This document shows, in pieces, positions 62,994-64,000 of a stretch of 64,000 nucleotides of DNA (positions within the stretch are counted from its first letter, which is position 1; every line of letters begins with the position of its first letter). Position numbers and translations under genes: made by a program. The stretch is taken from the NCBI RefSeq assembly GCF_902153245.2, contig NZ_CABFWF030000001.1:434001-498000 (forward strand), read 5' to 3'. Origin of the DNA: Pseudorhizobium endolithicum (GTDB taxonomy: Bacteria; Pseudomonadota; Alphaproteobacteria; Rhizobiales; Rhizobiaceae). Under the pieces are notes generated by a model that worked only from the letters and a program-made list of their open reading frames with translations, ran no database searches and was not told the DNA's origin.

Positions 62994-63665
62994 TTAGGGC
63001 GCCTTGCCGGATGCGGCGATGTTGTCGAGCATGATCTGGGCGCGGCTTGCGACATTGCGGGGGGCGGTCGCGTCGTCGGCGATCGCCTGGAACCACTCCT
63101 TCGCTCGCGCCATGTCGTCGCCCTTGTAGGCGGCAAGGCCCAGTGCCTCCCGCGCGGAGTTGCGCAGCGCGTGGTTGCCGCCGGTCAGGACTTCGGCTTC
63201 CGCGGAAACCTCTTCATAGCTACCGGTATCGATCAGCAGCCACGCGGCACGCAGCCTCGCCACGTCGCGCATGGCTTCCGGTGCCGAACCTTCGGCGGCC
63301 ACTGCCTTGAACGCCTGGACCGCACCCGCAACGTCATCCCTTTCCGCCAGGACCGCCGCCGCACGCATCTGCGCCAGGACCGGATAGGCGCCGCTGCCAT
63401 CAGCTTCCAGCGCCTGGAAGGCAGCCAGCGCCTCGTCGTGCTTGCCTTCGGAAGCAAGGTTCAGTGCCGCCAGGAACCGGTCACCAGACTGGGATGCATT
63501 GTGCTCCTGCCAGTATTCATAGCCGCGATAGCCCGCCGTCGCGAGCACGATGACGACCGCGGCCCCGATGGCGATCTTGCCATAGCGGCTCCAGGCAGTC
63601 CTGAACTGGTCGGAACGCAGTTCCTCGTTCACCTCGCGGATAAAGCTGTCGTTGTCGTGCGCCAT
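62994..63665 (-). CDS. YfgM-like TPR membrane protein
   Basis: A 223-residue protein of the YfgM/tetratricopeptide type. A cytoplasmic N terminus (SFIREVNEELRSDQFRTAWSRYG) leads to one membrane helix near 30-48 (IAIGAAVVIVLATAGYRGYEYW), and helical repeats of about 34 residues follow outside. In E. coli YfgM sits next to der and is an ancillary partner of the SecYEG translocon with PpiD. Here it is upstream of der by 33 bp in the same direction, which supports the assignment. GGAG precedes the ATG at 63665. Confidence 0.87.
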   Translation of the reverse strand: MAHDNDSFIREVNEELRSDQFRTAWSRYGKIAIGAAVVIVLATAGYRGYEYWQEHNASQSGDRFLAALNLASEGKHDEALAAFQALEADGSGAYPVLAQMRAAAVLAERDDVAGAVQAFKAVAAEGSAPEAMRDVARLRAAWLLIDTGSYEEVSAEAEVLTGGNHALRNSAREALGLAAYKGDDMARAKEWFQAIADDATAPRNVASRAQIMLDNIAASGKAP

Positions 63666-63763
63666 CAAAGTCTCCGGCCCCGCAGGGCCCATCCTCGTCC
63701 ATCATGCGGAAAGGCGCCTTCTAGCGCATTTTCCGCATGATGTAAGGGGTGAGGCGGCGATTC

Positions 63764-64000
63764 TCAGATCGGCAGCGGCTGGACGCCGATCAGCCAGAGA
63801 TGCAGGCGCCAGATGAAGAGGAGGTAGACGATCGTGCCGACCACCACGGCAGCGGCGTCATAGCGGGCCGAAAGGAAGGGCTTGCGCACCAGGTCGCCGC
63901 TCCGCTCGCGCCGCTTCAGGGCGATGCGCAGCACGACACCCCAGGCGAGAAATCCAGCGAACAGGATGACCGACGAGGTTTCACCGTTGGCGAGCAGATG
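63764..64000 (-). CDS. NnrU family membrane protein, C-terminal part
   Basis: The frame is open to the right edge; 78 residues of the 3' end are visible. HLLANGETSSVILFAGFLAWGVVLRIALKRR and the final LHLWLIGVQPLPI match the end of NnrU-family proteins, which have multiple helices. Named after a gene with denitrification clusters, but in most rhizobia it is a general housekeeping membrane protein near der. The start lies outside the window. Confidence 0.78.
   Translation of the reverse strand, partial: HLLANGETSSVILFAGFLAWGVVLRIALKRRERSGDLVRKPFLSARYDAAAVVVGTIVYLLFIWRLHLWLIGVQPLPI

Noticed and set aside
1-64000. tRNA, rRNA, prophage, integrase, insertion sequence or CRISPR
   Set aside because: None seen; no cloverleaf-like segments, no transposase signatures, no spaced direct repeats.

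Overview
The window is a dense, high-GC chromosomal segment from a Rhizobiales alphaproteobacterium, most likely Rhizobiaceae (Sinorhizobium/Ensifer, Shinella or Rhizobium type). The evidence is a fused trpE(G) anthranilate synthase preceded by a ten-residue Trp-rich leader peptide, TGA-N9-TCA (IRO/RirA-type) boxes before both TonB-dependent receptors, a NolR-like ArsR regulator, a choXWV choline importer, a DUF982 protein and a DUF2333 protein. From memory, unverified, leuA, clpP, queF, trpE(G), the haem receptor and choXWV also lie in one block of the S. meliloti chromosome. I saw no rRNA, tRNA, CRISPR array, insertion sequence or prophage.

Layout. 1-5.4 kb: the end of a DUF58 / BatA-DUF4159 / vWA-GATase-like membrane cluster of the MoxR-associated kind. 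5.4-12 kb: small-molecule enzymes (two GNATs, an MFS carrier, a glutathionyl-hydroquinone reductase, a Nudix hydrolase, a metallophosphoesterase, an anti-sigma-like membrane protein, an alpha/beta hydrolase). 12-14.5 kb: leuA with a candidate leucine leader/attenuator, then a BrnT-BrnA toxin-antitoxin pair. 14.5-24.5 kb: a BenE carrier, then a ferric-siderophore operon (receptor, ATPase, binding protein, fused permease, exporter-fold ABC protein) with an AraC regulator. 24.6-30.2 kb: clpP, hupE, queF with a cation-efflux gene, a 49-residue membrane protein, and trpE(G) with its attenuator. 30.3-41.3 kb: an extensin-like protein, a GNAT-Rnk fusion, fhs, a DUF2235 hydrolase with a LecA-like C-terminal domain, an iron-boxed haem receptor, a LuxR solo, and the DUF2333/coiled-coil pair. 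41.4-46.9 kb: pseudoazurin under a FixK/FNR-like box, thymidine kinase, choXWV-hugZ, nolR. 47-55.6 kb: an omega-aminotransferase, a Tat-exported cyclase with an AhpD-like protein, a branched-chain amino-acid binding protein, an SDR, a DUF982 protein, adenine deaminase, an XRE regulator. 56.4-64 kb: a chemotaxis receptor, an alpha-glucosidase, a PfkB sugar kinase, a Gly/Ser-rich secreted protein, der, a YfgM-like TPR protein, and the 3' part of an NnrU-family gene.

Main themes: amino-acid synthesis controlled by leader peptides (trp clear, leu probable), iron-responsive siderophore and haem uptake, and choline import. The most unusual items are the hydrolase-lectin fusion, the GNAT-Rnk fusion, the exporter-fold ABC gene ending the siderophore operon, the LuxR solo lacking the usual ligand-binding Asp, and a two-hairpin intergenic element near 56.06 kb. 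Motif, fold and start-site assignments were read by eye; no database search was run.
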